The notes beneath the pieces are model-generated. The model was not told the origin of the DNA and searched no databases. It saw only the letters and a program-made list of their open reading frames with translations. From Perkinsus olseni (Eukaryota > Perkinsozoa > Perkinsida > Perkinsidae): a stretch of 64,000 nucleotides of DNA. The stretch covers positions 248,001 to 312,000 of the forward strand of contig JABANP010000001.1 in assembly GCA_013115135.1 (NCBI GenBank). The letters are read 5' to 3'. Each line of letters begins with the position of its first letter. The first letter of the stretch is position 1. Shown here piece by piece: positions 10,358 through 20,717 of this stretch. Position numbers and translations under genes: made by a program.

Positions 10358-12181
10358 ATGCCAGCCAACGTCCAAGCCCGAGATATTATGGAGTGCCCCG
10401 AGTGCAAGGGGAAGACACAGATTGTAGTGGACTATGCACAAGGTCATACTGGGGTTATGATATCTGAGGTTGAAGGCTCGGCGTATCTTCAGGGTCGGTT
10501 ATCTGCCGTAATTGCGGATTGATATTGGAGATGTCGTGTATCGATGATTCTCAAGAATGGCGGACGTTCTCGGACAGCAGTGGACCGGATAGGAATCGTG
10601 TGGGCGGGACGACTAATAATATGCTGCACTCTGGAGGGCTTGGAACGAGCGTCGGTAATAACACTGTCGTTCTGCATGGGCTTGTCTCGCTGCCCTTCCA
10701 TCTGGTGGTCTAGAGTGGGTTTGCCTGTGGATAGCACACTGGGTTGTCGATCGGGTAGGGCTTTCTCTTCTCTGACAGAAGTAGGCCTGGCGGACTAAAC
10801 TATTGCTTAGTGATATTACAGGAGTTTACGGGAGAAGGATTAGTGCTGGTGAATTCTGGGAATTCGGCATTCAGTTCAATGTTGATGGATCTTCTGTTTT
10901 CGACGAAGCGTATCTTTGCTCAGGTTTTGGTAATAGCAGATTAGCACGCACGCACATGATAGCTGTTAACAGCGATAATGTTGATCGTACTACTCAATAA
11001 GGGCCATAAGATACTCAGGGACATCATGGACGCACTGGCTTTGCCGGACAATATATACACTAGATGCTGCCAGGTGACGGCGGAGCGAAGTTTTTTTTCT
11101 GCAATTACTCATCCCGTCCATAGATACTAAAGCAGATGGACGACAACGGTCTGTTGAAGGGAAAGACCAACTACCCCTGGTTGCTGGCGGTGACGTACAT
11201 GGCGTGTAGACAGGAAGGGGCAGGCAGGAGTATCAAGGAGATACTAGCAGCCCAGCCTACTGTGAAGGTAGTAGCCTGTTGCCTACTGTTGAGTAAGACA
11301 TACTCATCGAGCGTATTCTACAACCCCATCCTAAGTATGGGGTTCTTGACTCTGCGATTGAGCTGCTGTGATTGTGGCTTTTTTAATGATGGTCGTGGCC
11401 GTGCGTTGCCATAGACGCTGCTACTGGGGCTTGATCATCAGCGCCAAGTATAGAGAGTACCTCCGACTCGGTCGTCCCGAATTATCCAGTCGAGAGGCTG
11501 TTGAAAAACCGCACGAATTTTTCCTGCGCTGTTTGTGTATCAGCAGGGCCAGGCATCGTTAGCAGTCTTAACTGGTATATATTTGTTCGTAGTGGCTCCC
11601 CGTTGTTGACAGGATAAGGAAGTGGCTAAGAACTTCTGGCGTTTGGAGAAGATGCTCCAGAAGGCATCGGTGCAGGAGGCCCGTACGGCTGCTGGTGGAG
11701 GCCCGGTGTCGGGAGCCAAAGTCGGAGGGGCAGGGGCCGTGGCCGGGGATACCTTCATGCCACGCTACTGCAACAGACTGGGTATACCGGAATGTGAGAA
11801 GGCAGCTGATCATGTTGCCATGCAAGCTGGTGAGGGCTGCTAGTGTGGGGCTCTTCTTTCTGACACCTCTAGCTGTTCTCAGGCCGGTATGGCTTGATTG
11901 GGTCTCGAAATCCCTCGGCCGTTGCTGCTGGGGCCCTCCTGGCTGTCGCCTACGCCATGAACGTCCAGAAGAAGCCATCGCTGGACTCGGTAGGGCTGCC
12001 ATCGGGGGTGTATCTTTGTTGTCGTTACTTTCCCGCTTCTTTTCAGTTGTCGGCGGTATCACAGTGCAGTGTGAATATGATACGGCAAAGTTACTTGACG
12101 CTGCGGCCACATCTGAATCGCCTCCTGCCGACGGGGTTCGTCGTGAAGATACCCGGAGGCCTCACAGGGATGCCGGCGTGA
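10358..12181 (+). CDS. TFIIB: transcription initiation factor IIB (TFIIB)
   Basis: General RNA polymerase II factor that bridges TBP/promoter and polymerase. The zinc ribbon is visible: MECPECKGKTQIVVDYAQG, then GSVICRNCGLILE after a 50-nt intron (10443-10492). DDSQEWRTFSD and NRVGG mark the B-reader/linker. The first cyclin repeat includes KILRDIMDALALPDNIY, then LKGKTNYPWLLAVTYMACRQ and RSIKEILAAQ. The second repeat includes RYCNRLGIPE, then RNPSAVAAGALLAVAYA, and the end is SVNMIRQSYLTLRPHLNRLL. Resolved introns: 10443-10492, 11074-11123, 11830-11882, 11990-12046. Two stretches (about 10669-11000 and 11270-11610) lack recognisable TFIIB sequence and are either long introns or divergent linkers. 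Start at the in-frame Met 10 codons before MECPEC. Confidence 0.9.
11074..11123 (+). repeat. family D intron in TFIIB
   Basis: 50-nt intron with GCGGAGCGAAG at 11080-11090. Confidence 0.6.
11830..11882 (+). repeat. family A intron in TFIIB (antisense)
   Basis: 53-nt intron containing TTTCTGACACCTCTAGC at 11857-11873, shortly before its acceptor. Confidence 0.65.
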
Positions 12182-12443
12182 CCATCCTATTCATCCTCAT
12201 CATTACTCACTACTATTATTATTCGACCTAGCGTCACGATTATACTTGTTACCCTCGTTTCATGGCAAGCGACGGTCTGTGTTCGGACAAGAGGCCATTC
12301 GTTGCCACCCTTACAGTGTCGGAGCGTTGAGCACTTCTGGGAGTCGGTTACCCGTCTCAACTAGCGCTGTAGACTACAGGTCGGATGTGATGACAGTAAG
12401 TGTTGGTTACGGTCCGCAGGTCTTTCCAGGCTAGCGTCCTTCA

Positions 12444-13656
12444 ATGGCACCGCCCTCCCAGCGGAAACGGCGGCATCGGGGGAGACGGCAGGAAGCGGCG
12501 GAGAACGAGGTGGAGTTTGTAGGACGGAGAGCACTCCCTGTAGGGTGAGGGAGGCCTCTGGCACTTGTAGCTGCCGAGTAGTATCCGGAGTATGTACGGC
12601 GACAAGGACCTGGTGACACTGCCGATCGTGTCACCAATGCCTCTCGGCCCAAAGATAGGTCTTCTTCTCAATCATGCAGGTGTCTGGAGGTCCCTATCAG
12701 CCACGGCAAGGCGAGAAGTCCTGTTTTGAGGATATGCCAGTGGATGCTAATGACTACCTGAAACGAGTCATCCACCAGCGGTCTTCGGGGCCGCAGGCTA
12801 CCTCGGTGGTGCTGTCGGAGAGGGAGGATGATGATGACGATGAAGGTTATGTGGGGGGAGTTCCCGGGGAATTGTATACTGCTTCCGGCAGCTCGGGTTG
12901 AGTCTCGTAGAACTGAAGGGTGTCCCGCTACTTCTCATTCAATCTCGATGTTGAAGTTCTCGTATACCAGGGAGTGTTTGATACCGATTTTTCGAGCCAC
13001 ATGGGGACGTGTTCCAAGACTGTGTACTAGTTGGCTCCGCCATCCCGTCAGCTGTCACTAGTATACGAGAAATCCCAAATCGAAGTTGGATGAGTAGTGG
13101 AACCCCCTTTACAGTCCACTGCGGAATCTATTATTCGGCTGGTCAACGCTTTGTCCTTCTACGTGTTGATGACGAGCTATGATAATATCGGACGACGGCT
13201 CCTGCCAGGCTCGGGTTCGATATCCTCGTTCGCCTCCTTCACGTGTATTGAGACCCCGATTGTCCACTCGGAGTATCGAAGTGGCGTCAGAGATTCCGAG
13301 GAGGTCGAGGTCTGGCTAACAGAGTTTAGGAACCTCAGAGAAAGACTGGCGGCATCTATGGACGAGGAGGAAGAGGCAAGGAAAAGAGTTTCGTGGCGCG
13401 CGAGAATTTTATACCTTGACCGGGGTACCGCTGCGTCCAGGTGATATTCAGGGCTCCTGGCTCGAGTACCTCTTCCCCGACGGTCTGGAGTAGCGCGTAT
13501 TTTGCCGAGATGGGCCCCCCTACTGAAGACGTTGTTGCGGAGATAGACTCTGCGGCTGCGGTTGTGGCATTGGAAACGGTCGCCAAAGGGATCGAGAAGA
13601 CAGCTCGGGTGAGGGGGCAGCTCGTTTCGGAACAGATAGCGGAACAGTTATTCTAG
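12444..13656 (+). CDS. Gemin2/SIP1-like protein (tentative)
   Basis: Multi-exon gene. Basic N-terminus (MAPPSQRKRRHRGRR); a 140-nt intron at 12540-12679; then an exon with CFEDMPVDANDYLKRVIHQR, similar in order and spacing to the YLRRV motif of Gemin2, an SMN-complex factor for snRNP assembly. Next come an acidic Asp run, an EVWLTEFRNLRERLA helix (about 13300-13385) and MGPPTEDVVAEIDSAAAVVA near 13510. These could correspond to later Gemin2 regions, but the conserved tryptophan-rich C-terminal motif was not found and the order of one exon near 13100 does not fit. Intron 13388-13440 is a family B intron. The identification is weak; the gene itself is better supported. Confidence 0.4.
12957..13071. 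repeat. 115-bp foldback element
   Basis: Arms of 14 nt (TTCTCGTATACCAG at 12957-12970 and CTAGTATACGAGAA at 13058-13071) are inverted with one mismatch. The element lies between coding exons of the Gemin2-like gene. Size and structure resemble a small MITE. Confidence 0.5.
13388..13440 (+). repeat. family B intron (sense) in Gemin2-like gene
   Basis: 53-nt GT-AG intron starting GTTTCGTGGCGCGCGAGAA. Confidence 0.6.
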
Positions 13657-14124
13657 TGACTGAAAATTATTGCTGCGACAATGCCCTGGCCTGATGGTAT
13701 CCTAAAGTTGAGCTCGCACTTGATAGGATGTCTGTCCTTAGTGATTGTTAACCGCAGGATGCAGCGGGAGTCCTCGCCTTGGTTCGTTTCCTTTGCCCAT
13801 TTCTAAGGGTTTGATCGGGCTGAGAACAGTGCCCGTTGCTCTTGGTTCATCAGAGTCGTAGTGGAGGGTGTCAGGTATCGAGGCGCTCTCGTCATAGGAG
13901 CTGTCGTAGTGCCCCTGAGGGTCGAGGGTCCGATCTAACCTTCGTCCAGTGGTGTGTGTGGTGCTATGCTCTGATGCTGCGAATACAACACCCATTGTCG
14001 GCCAGTACTGCCAGTGATATGCAATCGGTAAGGACACCCGGGCAGACGAACTGTCGTGTTGCGCTCACGGGAGAAGAGCATTCTGATCTGAACACCCGTA
14101 GGGAAGAGTTTGCCTTTCCCTAGT

Positions 14125-15099
14125 GACGGCCCATCCAGTAGTGCGGCGCCGACGACAGGCTCCAGCCACTAGAAGTGTGTTTCCTGCTAGTGCTGCCATA
14201 TCAGATACTAGCATCACTGCAACGGTACGTCCTGTGTCCACAGCCATCGCCGTGCGAGGACCCGCCTGAGTATAACGAGTGGGCTGTTCGGCATGGGCGT
14301 CTGGTAGCCAGCGTTATACATGGGGAATTCAATCAGTACAGTGGAGTAGGGGATAGCAGCGCGTGTAGTCGGATATCTTCGTAGTGACTTGGTTCCTCCT
14401 GACTTCATTAGCGACAGTTCTGGTGAGACTGTTGGCGTTGAGTTAGAGGTCCTGGGTTCGATCCCTGGTAGGTGTATTTTGTTGTATCATGTGTCCATTC
14501 CGAGCCTTCTGTCTATTTGTGGCGGCCCTGGGTGCAGCAGGCATCACCTGGTTCACCATGAACAAGTTTAACCTCGTAGGGTCCTCATCATCACAGGCAG
14601 AAGGGACGGAGGACGAGGCCAAGCCGGCAGCGGCGGCGGCAGTCGCAGAGGAGTCTTTGGTAATGACGAGCTACCCAACTGTGGTTGTTTTACCTGCTGT
14701 TGTTTTTGTCGTCGACTCATAGGGATCGCCTTCTTGTGTATCACCGTCGTCGTCTTCTTCTTCTTCCTCAGTACCGTGCTCTCGCCAAGCGAATGGGTAT
14801 CGCTTTGCTGATAGCATTCCATTGCGACCTGATACTGCGGCTAGGATACACCCAGTGTAATAACGGTGAGGTCCACTTTCGGCAGCCCTCGGCGGTCTGT
14901 AGTATTCTCACGGCGTTATCGACAGGCATGCTACTCCGTGACCAGCGTCCTCCTTTGCCGCTCAGGTGCTCTTGGCTTTGCGTCGGATGCCCATTCTTGG
15001 CTGCTTGGTGCTTTGAAGGCTCTTTGAGTTCGCTACCACGTCAGCCCTTTAGTCGGGCGTATAAGTTGCCTGTGCAGACACCCTTGACCTACTTGCCGT
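14125..15099 (+). CDS. hypothetical membrane protein
   Basis: Unrecognised multi-exon gene. Exons seen are an Arg-rich then Ser/Ala-rich stretch ending near 14225; CEDPPEYNEWAVRHGRL near 14250-14305; a hydrophobic segment RAFCLFVAALGAAGITWF (from 14472, likely membrane-spanning) followed by a Ser/Ala/Glu-rich region; a second hydrophobic stretch MGIALLIAFHCDLILRLGY near 14793; and a final exon ending TPLTYLP with stop at 15099. Intron 14423-14471 is well defined by GT-AG and carries a tRNA-like arm. Other joins are plausible but not proven. A further open frame after 15100 could be an extra exon. No domain was recognised. Confidence 0.45.
14423..14471 (+). repeat. family C intron (sense)
   Basis: 49-nt intron containing GGTCCTGGGTTCGATCCCTG, a canonical-looking T-arm (B-box 14454-14464). 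GTG occurs at the donor and at the start of the next exon. Confidence 0.7.
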
Positions 15100-15219
15100 A
15101 AAAACGGCGGCTGAGGTGCTGCGGAACTCCGCACTGTTCAGTGCGAAGCAGACGCCTCTCGATTCGACGGTAACATTACAGCCTCCCTGAATGTTGTTGG
15201 GTTGATGGGTTGGTACATC

Positions 15220-15236
15220 TTTCTGACACCTCTAGC
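15220..15236 (+). repeat. family A core (antisense)
   Basis: TTTCTGACACCTCTAGC, 15 nt before an acceptor-like TTCAACAG at 15249-15256, as in the TFIIB intron. Confidence 0.5.
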
Positions 15237-15258
15237 TGTGGATTCTCTTCAACAGGCA

Positions 15259-16396
15259 ATGAGCTCAACTCCAACATCGTCACTAGGGTCCAAGAAACCA
15301 GGGTCGAAGATAACCTTCGATGATGAGGGCGAGGTGAGTCCTATCGGGGGTGTCGTCTCTTCTGAAGTGATTATCATTCCGTGAGCAGCGACAACAGCAG
15401 CAGCAGGCACCACCACCACCATCGGTGACCCTGCCCGATAGCTGCTTTTCGCCGCCGGCTAGTGGTGGGGTAGCTCCACCCTCGGTAGGCTGGGGCATCA
15501 TCAGCAGCAGCACCCCCAGTGATCTATCAGTTGGTATCCTACCCTCAGAGCTCCAATAGGCTGCTAAGCCCCTCTCTGCGTCGACGGCCGTCTAGTGGAT
15601 CGATAGTGCACGATTTGATGAGCCCGCAGGTGAGGCTCTATTGACACTTCCAACCGCCCTCTCTGCTCCAGTCCTGATCATGAAGTGTGCACCTCCCGTT
15701 AACATCCTCTACCGTTCATCATCAGTATCTTATTCATCATTTGTTCGTTCCTTTATCGGTCCCTTCATCTCCTGTCCGTTTAACATCAGTATCAGCAGGA
15801 TCTCCTATAGTTTATCATCAGTATCACCAGGATTTCCTATAGTTTATCATCAGTATCACCAGGATTTCCTATAGTTTACCATCAGTATCGCCAGGATTTC
15901 CTATAGTCTATCATCAGTATCACCAGGATCTCCTATAGTTTATCATCCGTATCACCAGGATTTCCTATAGTTTACCATCAGTATCACCAAGATTTCCTAT
16001 AGTCTATCATCAGTATCACCAGGATTTCCTATAGTCTATCATCAGTATCACCAGGATTTCCTATAGTCTATCATCAGTATCACCAGGATTTCCTATAGCG
16101 AATCATCAGTATCACCGGGATTTCCTATAGTGAATCATCAGTATCAGCAGGATCCCCTATTTTTTGTCATCAGTGTCTTCTCCTTCCCGCAGGTATCATC
16201 GCAGTGGTCCTCAGCTGCTCTCGGGCTGCAGCCAACGTTACTGCCGGAATCGGCCTGTAATGCTGCAGCTGCTAGGGAGGGAGGGACGACCTCTATCGGC
16301 GAGACCTACAGTGGAGAAGATTCCCCCACTTTGAGGATTTCTGACACCTCTAGCGGTGGTGACCGGATCACGCGTGAGAACAATCCCGAGTTGTGA
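15259..16396 (+). CDS. hypothetical Ser/Gln/Pro-rich protein
   Basis: Unrecognised. Exons: MSSTPTSSLGSKKPGSK then FDDEGE to a donor near 15333; a Gln/Pro-rich exon (about 15390-15530); a Ser/Arg-rich exon ending IVHDLMSPQ at 15629; a long intron 15630-16192 filled by a minisatellite; and an exon from 16193 to the TGA at 16396. The family A core (16338-16354) lies in this last exon in the antisense orientation, so either the last exon has captured it or another intron is present. The composition suggests a disordered protein. Confidence 0.45.
15784..16168 (+). repeat. 32-nt minisatellite, about 12 copies
   Basis: Tandem repeat with period 32 nt and core CATCAGTATCACCAGGATTT then CCTATAG. About 12 copies with scattered substitutions; the first and last are the most diverged. 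It fills most of the intron 15630-16192. It has no spacers or palindromic repeat and is not a CRISPR array. Confidence 0.9.
16338..16354 (+). repeat. family A core inside an apparent exon
   Basis: TTTCTGACACCTCTAGC read in the open frame as part of Ile-Ser-Asp-Thr-Ser-Ser, 42 nt before the stop codon. Confidence 0.5.
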
Positions 16397-16465
16397 GTGG
16401 CGATCCATGAGTTGATCTCAGTACCTGACTCGATACCACCGCCGCCCTCTCGTCCAGCCTCCTTC

Positions 16466-17644
16466 ATGTTGAGACCCTTCGTCATTGGTGTCTGCGGAGG
16501 TGATTGTATTCTCCTGTTATGTCGATGATGGTCATGCTACTGTCTCAGGAACGGCGTCTGGGAAGACAACAGTATGTAACCAACTAGAAGGTGAGGGTGC
16601 TCTCAATGACGATAGAAAAGGGCGATCGACTTGTCGTTTTTAGCGCTCCTTGCTGACGAGGACGTTGGATTCTTGCCAAGCGATGCCTTCTATAAGGTAG
16701 GTTATGGCACGAGTTGGGCGGCGAGTGGTATTCTCTCAGAACTTGACAGAGGAAGAGAAGAAAAAGGCCTACGCAGGTGACTTCGATTTCGACTCGCCTG
16801 ATGCTATTGACTTCGAGGAGCTGAAGGACTGCGTTAGGGATTTACGGTGAGTGCTTTGGCTCTTTGGAGGTGGGGCAGGAAACAGCTGCTTGAAGGTCTT
16901 GGCATGATGTCCATATCCCCCTTTACGACTTCACCAAGCATGCCAGGAAGGAGGAGACTACAACTCTGAAAGCGCACCAGGTGAGAGCGCATCTTTGGTT
17001 GACGCGGGCCGGATACGAAATAGGTCAACGTTGCACTTTTTGCTGTCAGGTCATTATCGTCGAGGGAATTCTGATATTTAACGATCCGGAGTTGCGTGAC
17101 CTCATGGATTTGAAGATCTTCGGTGAGCTTCGCTCCGTCGGACAGGCCCCCCGACTGACTGGTATTTTCTCAGTTGAGTGCGACGCGGACATCCGACTAG
17201 CTCGTCGTGTGATCAGAGACATCGCCGAGCGAGGGCGTGAGCTGGAGAATGTAAACCTGCTCCTACCTTGATAGATTTTGGTCCGGGACATGTCTGTGTT
17301 GTGGTAGGTGCTAGGCCAGTACCAAAGGTTTGTTAAGCCCAGTTATGAGAAGTACGTGGAGCCAGGGAAAAGGTAGGGCGAGATTGGCCGCCCTGCTGCT
17401 GTTGTTGATTCTGCGATTACTCAGGTTTGCTGATGTGATCATTCCCAATATCGGAGAGTCCATTAACTATGTTGCGATTGATATTATATCGCAGCACATA
17501 AGACTCCAATTGGCGGCGCGCAAGAGGCATAAGCATCACGTCCGAAGAGCCCATTCTCATTATCGTCATCATCGCCATGATAGTGCTCTTACTGATGCTG
17601 GACTTACACCCACCAGATATTCGACCGATGTGAGTCGAATGTGA
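16466..17644 (+). CDS. uridine kinase
   Basis: Pyrimidine salvage enzyme that phosphorylates uridine/cytidine with ATP or GTP. Nine exons (16466-16499, 16549-16590, 16644-16696, 16740-16846, 16896-16980, 17050-17122, 17174-17250, 17308-17372, 17425-17644) total 756 nt, or 251 residues. The P-loop GVCGGTASGKTT spans the first splice junction. SDAFYK, DFDFDSPDAIDFEEL and PLYDFTKHARKEET (substrate site), IIVEGILIFNDPELRDLMDL, DADIRLARRVIRDIAERGR and ADVIIPNIGESINYVAIDII follow in the family order. The C-terminal tail is His/Arg-rich and beyond the usual domain. There is no uracil phosphoribosyltransferase fusion. Introns are 43-69 nt. Confidence 0.95.
17123..17173 (+). repeat. family D intron in uridine kinase (antisense)
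   Basis: 51-nt intron with GCTTCGCTCCG at 17127-17137, immediately after the donor. Confidence 0.6.
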
Positions 17645-18104
17645 TATTCAAATGCGTTCATACCACACCTTTCTCAACTTTCAGGGTGCACAAGATACAT
17701 CACACTCTTCAGATGGTGTTGGGCTGCAAGGTCTATTGATTGATCGAATGAGTCTCAACAGGCTTATCAATACGCCTAAAAACTGATGGCTCATTTTGGG
17801 ACTCCGAATCTTGGATTATAACAATACCATTCCTGTATGGCCTGTTGATGATTACGATGATGATGCCTTCTGTTTCTATGTTCTCCAACGTCACTAAGTC
17901 TATCAGACCTGTCGAGTTTGGCGCATAATCGTTCGTGTGATTTCGTCACAATGATGTTAGCGCACGCCCGATTGGCTATAGGCTGGAATTTTTCGCTCAT
18001 AAACGTTAACGGTTACGCTTCCTTCCTAGTGGATCACGACGATTATGCATGATGACTATTGTTATTATCCCTGTTGTCTGTTAAGATTGTAACCTATATA
18101 CTCA
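17645..18104. other. intergenic region before Ran
   Basis: 3' flank of uridine kinase and 5' flank of Ran. No supported gene or motif; T-rich stretch just before the Ran start. Confidence 0.5.
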
Positions 18105-18953
18105 ATGTCCGGCACTCCTGAGTTCAAGCTTCTTTTGGTCGGCGATGGCGGTGTTGGAAAGACCACCCTCGTTAAGAGGCATTTGACTGGTGAATTCGAG
18201 AAGAAGTACATCCCTACTCTGGGTGTTGAGGTAGTATCTTAAGGTCAAGTTGGAGGCCATTTCATGTGCATGCGTGCTAAGGTCCATCCCTTGAAGTTCA
18301 TGACCAACTGCGGTGAGATTATCTTCAATGTGTGGGATACCGCTGGTCAGGAGAAGTTCGGTGGCCTCCGTGATGGCTACTACATCCAGGTACTGCTACC
18401 ACCCCTTCCAGCCTGCTGCTGTTACTCTTGCCTCCTCTCCTTCAGGGCCAGTGCGCCATCATCATGTTTGATGTGACCTCTCGTATCACCTACAAGAACG
18501 TCCCTAACTGGCATCGTGATATCGTCCGTGTCTGCGAGAACATCCCCATCGTTCTTGTTGGTAACAAGGTCGATGTCAAGGATCGTCAGGCAAGTTCACA
18601 GTCACCTTCGCTTTCACTTTCATCATTCCCTCTCTTCCGCAGGTCAAGGCCCGTAACATCCAGTTCCATCGTAAGCGTAACTTGCAGTACTACGATCTAT
18701 CGGCTAGATCCAACTACAACTTCGAGAAGCCCTTCCTCTGGCTGGCTCGCCGTCTCACTAATCAGCCCCAGCTCGTTTTCCAGGTAATTCCGAGTGCTAC
18801 GCAGTGTGGAGCGTCAGTGTTTCCAATTTCCTTCAGGGTGAGTTCGCCAAGGCTCCCGAGTTCCAGATCAACCCTGAGCTCGTGGCTCAGCACGAGAAGG
18901 AGTTGCAGGCTGCCCAGGACCAGGCCATCGATGATGATGACGATGACTTGTAA
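18105..18953 (+). CDS. RAN: GTP-binding nuclear protein Ran
   Basis: Small GTPase driving nucleocytoplasmic transport and spindle assembly. Exons 18105-18230, 18282-18389, 18446-18589, 18643-18783 and 18837-18953 total 636 nt, or 211 residues, close to the usual 216. G1 is GDGGVGKTT, switch I includes [10 protein letters not shown]3 is [13 protein letters not shown]4 NKVD, and the acidic C-terminus ends DDDDDL, as expected for Ran rather than Rab/Ras. No C-terminal prenylation cysteines are present, which is also diagnostic. Intron 18590-18642 starts GC (GCAAGT), a GC-AG intron; the others are GT-AG. Codon use is strongly biased to C-ending codons, consistent with high expression. Confidence 0.97.
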
Positions 18954-19366
18954 ATGATAAGACCCTAAGAGCAACCAATAGTCGTTGAGGTTACTACCGA
19001 TGCCGCTAGTAGTAGCGGCTGGCATGTGCACGCACACTGAGATTAATAATGGAACCATCGTCGTCACTGAGTCGTGGTTGTTGCTGGACTGATGATGACC
19101 ATCTTTGCATTATTCTCCTCTTCTTGCTACTGTTGGCATCTCGTTATACCCCTCAACGCCCCTCCCCCAAGACTGCCACGTATCTGCTCATTCTCAGAAA
19201 CCACTAATACTGGATTGCGTTAAGTGTTGAGCTCCGGAGGGGTAACGGCATCGGCCGTCGTTGGTGGCTTCTACAGTCGCGCGCCACGAAATTACAATGG
19301 ACGTCCCGGTGGCACAAGCAGAGTTAAAGTAGTTTTCTTAAATCTCCTTGTTCTTCTCACTCGTCT
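18954..19366. other. intergenic region, Ran to proteasome alpha-5
   Basis: No gene seen. GCGCGCCACGAAATT, the family B core in antisense, occurs near 19281-19295, 70-85 nt before the next start codon, possibly within a 5' UTR intron. Confidence 0.5.
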
Positions 19367-20717
19367 ATGTCATTTGGTGGTAAGAGTGAGTACGATCGTG
19401 GCGTGAACACCTTCTCGCCGGAGGGTCGTCTCTTCCAGGTTGAATACGCAATAGAGGCTGTCAAGGTAGTATTGGTGGCAGTACTGCTAGACTGCTGTCC
19501 CCTCCATCGTCTTCATTCTGAACTCAGCTCGGTTCCACGGCCATTGGTATCACTACGAAGGAGGGAGTAGTACTGGCTGTGGAGAAGAGGATCGGAAGTA
19601 GGCTACGACTCTTGCTGCTGGTGCTGTGATGGTATTGTTACACAGGTCCTCTCATCGAGCCCAGTAGTATTGAGAAGATCATGCAGGTAGGGAAGGGGTG
19701 TCCTTCGCTATAGCCACTGTATAGCCTCAACGACCCAAGTTCACTATAGATTAATGGACTATTCCATTCTGGGGGTTGTATGATTCTTCTGGGAGTTCTG
19801 GCGGGAGTGGTATGAGGGACTGTACGTTCGACTTGCTATTTTTAGATTGCCCCTCATGCTGGATGTGCTATGTCCGGCTTGACGGCCGATGCGAGGACCC
19901 TCGTCGACCATGCTCGTGTTGAGGCTCTCAATCATGACTTCACTTACAATGAGCCCATGCAGGTCGAGAGTATTGTAATAATAATAGCCGACCCGTTATG
20001 GTGTTCGACCTCAGTCGTCTGTAGGTACACAGCATCTCCGATATGGCTTTGGACTTCTCAAGGTCTGACGATAAGAAGAAGAAGGGCGACAAGAAGAAGA
20101 AGGTATTGTCACCACGGAACTCGTTATTTAGGAAGGTTCTTTCCGTGTCACCGTTACCGGTGCTGCTGTTTTAATCGCCGTACTGAGGCTCGCACCATCA
20201 GCGATGTTGTCTATGTGTTAGACGATGTCCCGACCCTTTGGCGTTGCCCTGTTGGTGGCGGGAGTCGACGCCGATAACGGTCCTCAACTCTTCATGGCTG
20301 ATCCTAGTGGTTCCTATACTAAGTAGTGCTCGCTGCTGTCATTTCGCTAGACGCCAGCTTCAACCTAAGATACCGTGCTGCCGCCATCGGATCCGCTGCT
20401 GAGGGAGCTACTAGTCTCCTTCTGGAGCAGTTCAAGGACAGCATGACTTTGAAGGAGGTAATACCACAGCACGCCGGAGGTGGTAGACGAAGGTGTGGTA
20501 GGCCGAGGACTTAGCGCTGGTTGTGCTGCGCCAAGTCATGGAGGAGAAGATCACTGAGACTAACGTGGAGGTTGGCATTGCGAAAAATACCACCTTCAAC
20601 ACGTAATACGCTTTTCATGTGTCGTCCCGATACCAATTTTTCTTCAGCCTCTCCACCGCCGAGGTTGCGACCATTATAGATAGGCTGCCAGCTCCAACGG
20701 TAGTACATGTCGGCTGA
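19367..20717 (+). CDS. PSMA5: 20S proteasome subunit alpha-5
   Basis: Structural alpha-ring subunit of the 20S proteasome. Nine exons (19367-19465, 19528-19597, 19646-19686, 19846-19974, 20025-20102, 20222-20322, 20370-20457, 20502-20602, 20648-20717) total 777 nt, or 258 residues. The alpha-subunit signature [20 protein letters not shown] is intact, followed by [74 protein letters not shown] and [16 protein letters not shown] all match alpha-5 rather than other subunits. A Lys-rich insert ([12 protein letters not shown]) sits in a surface loop before the MSRPFG exon. The C-terminus is a little divergent. Confidence 0.96.

Noticed and set aside
15784..16168. CRISPR-like array
   Set aside because: The 32-nt units are directly adjacent with no spacers, lie in an intron of a eukaryotic gene, and have no cas genes nearby.
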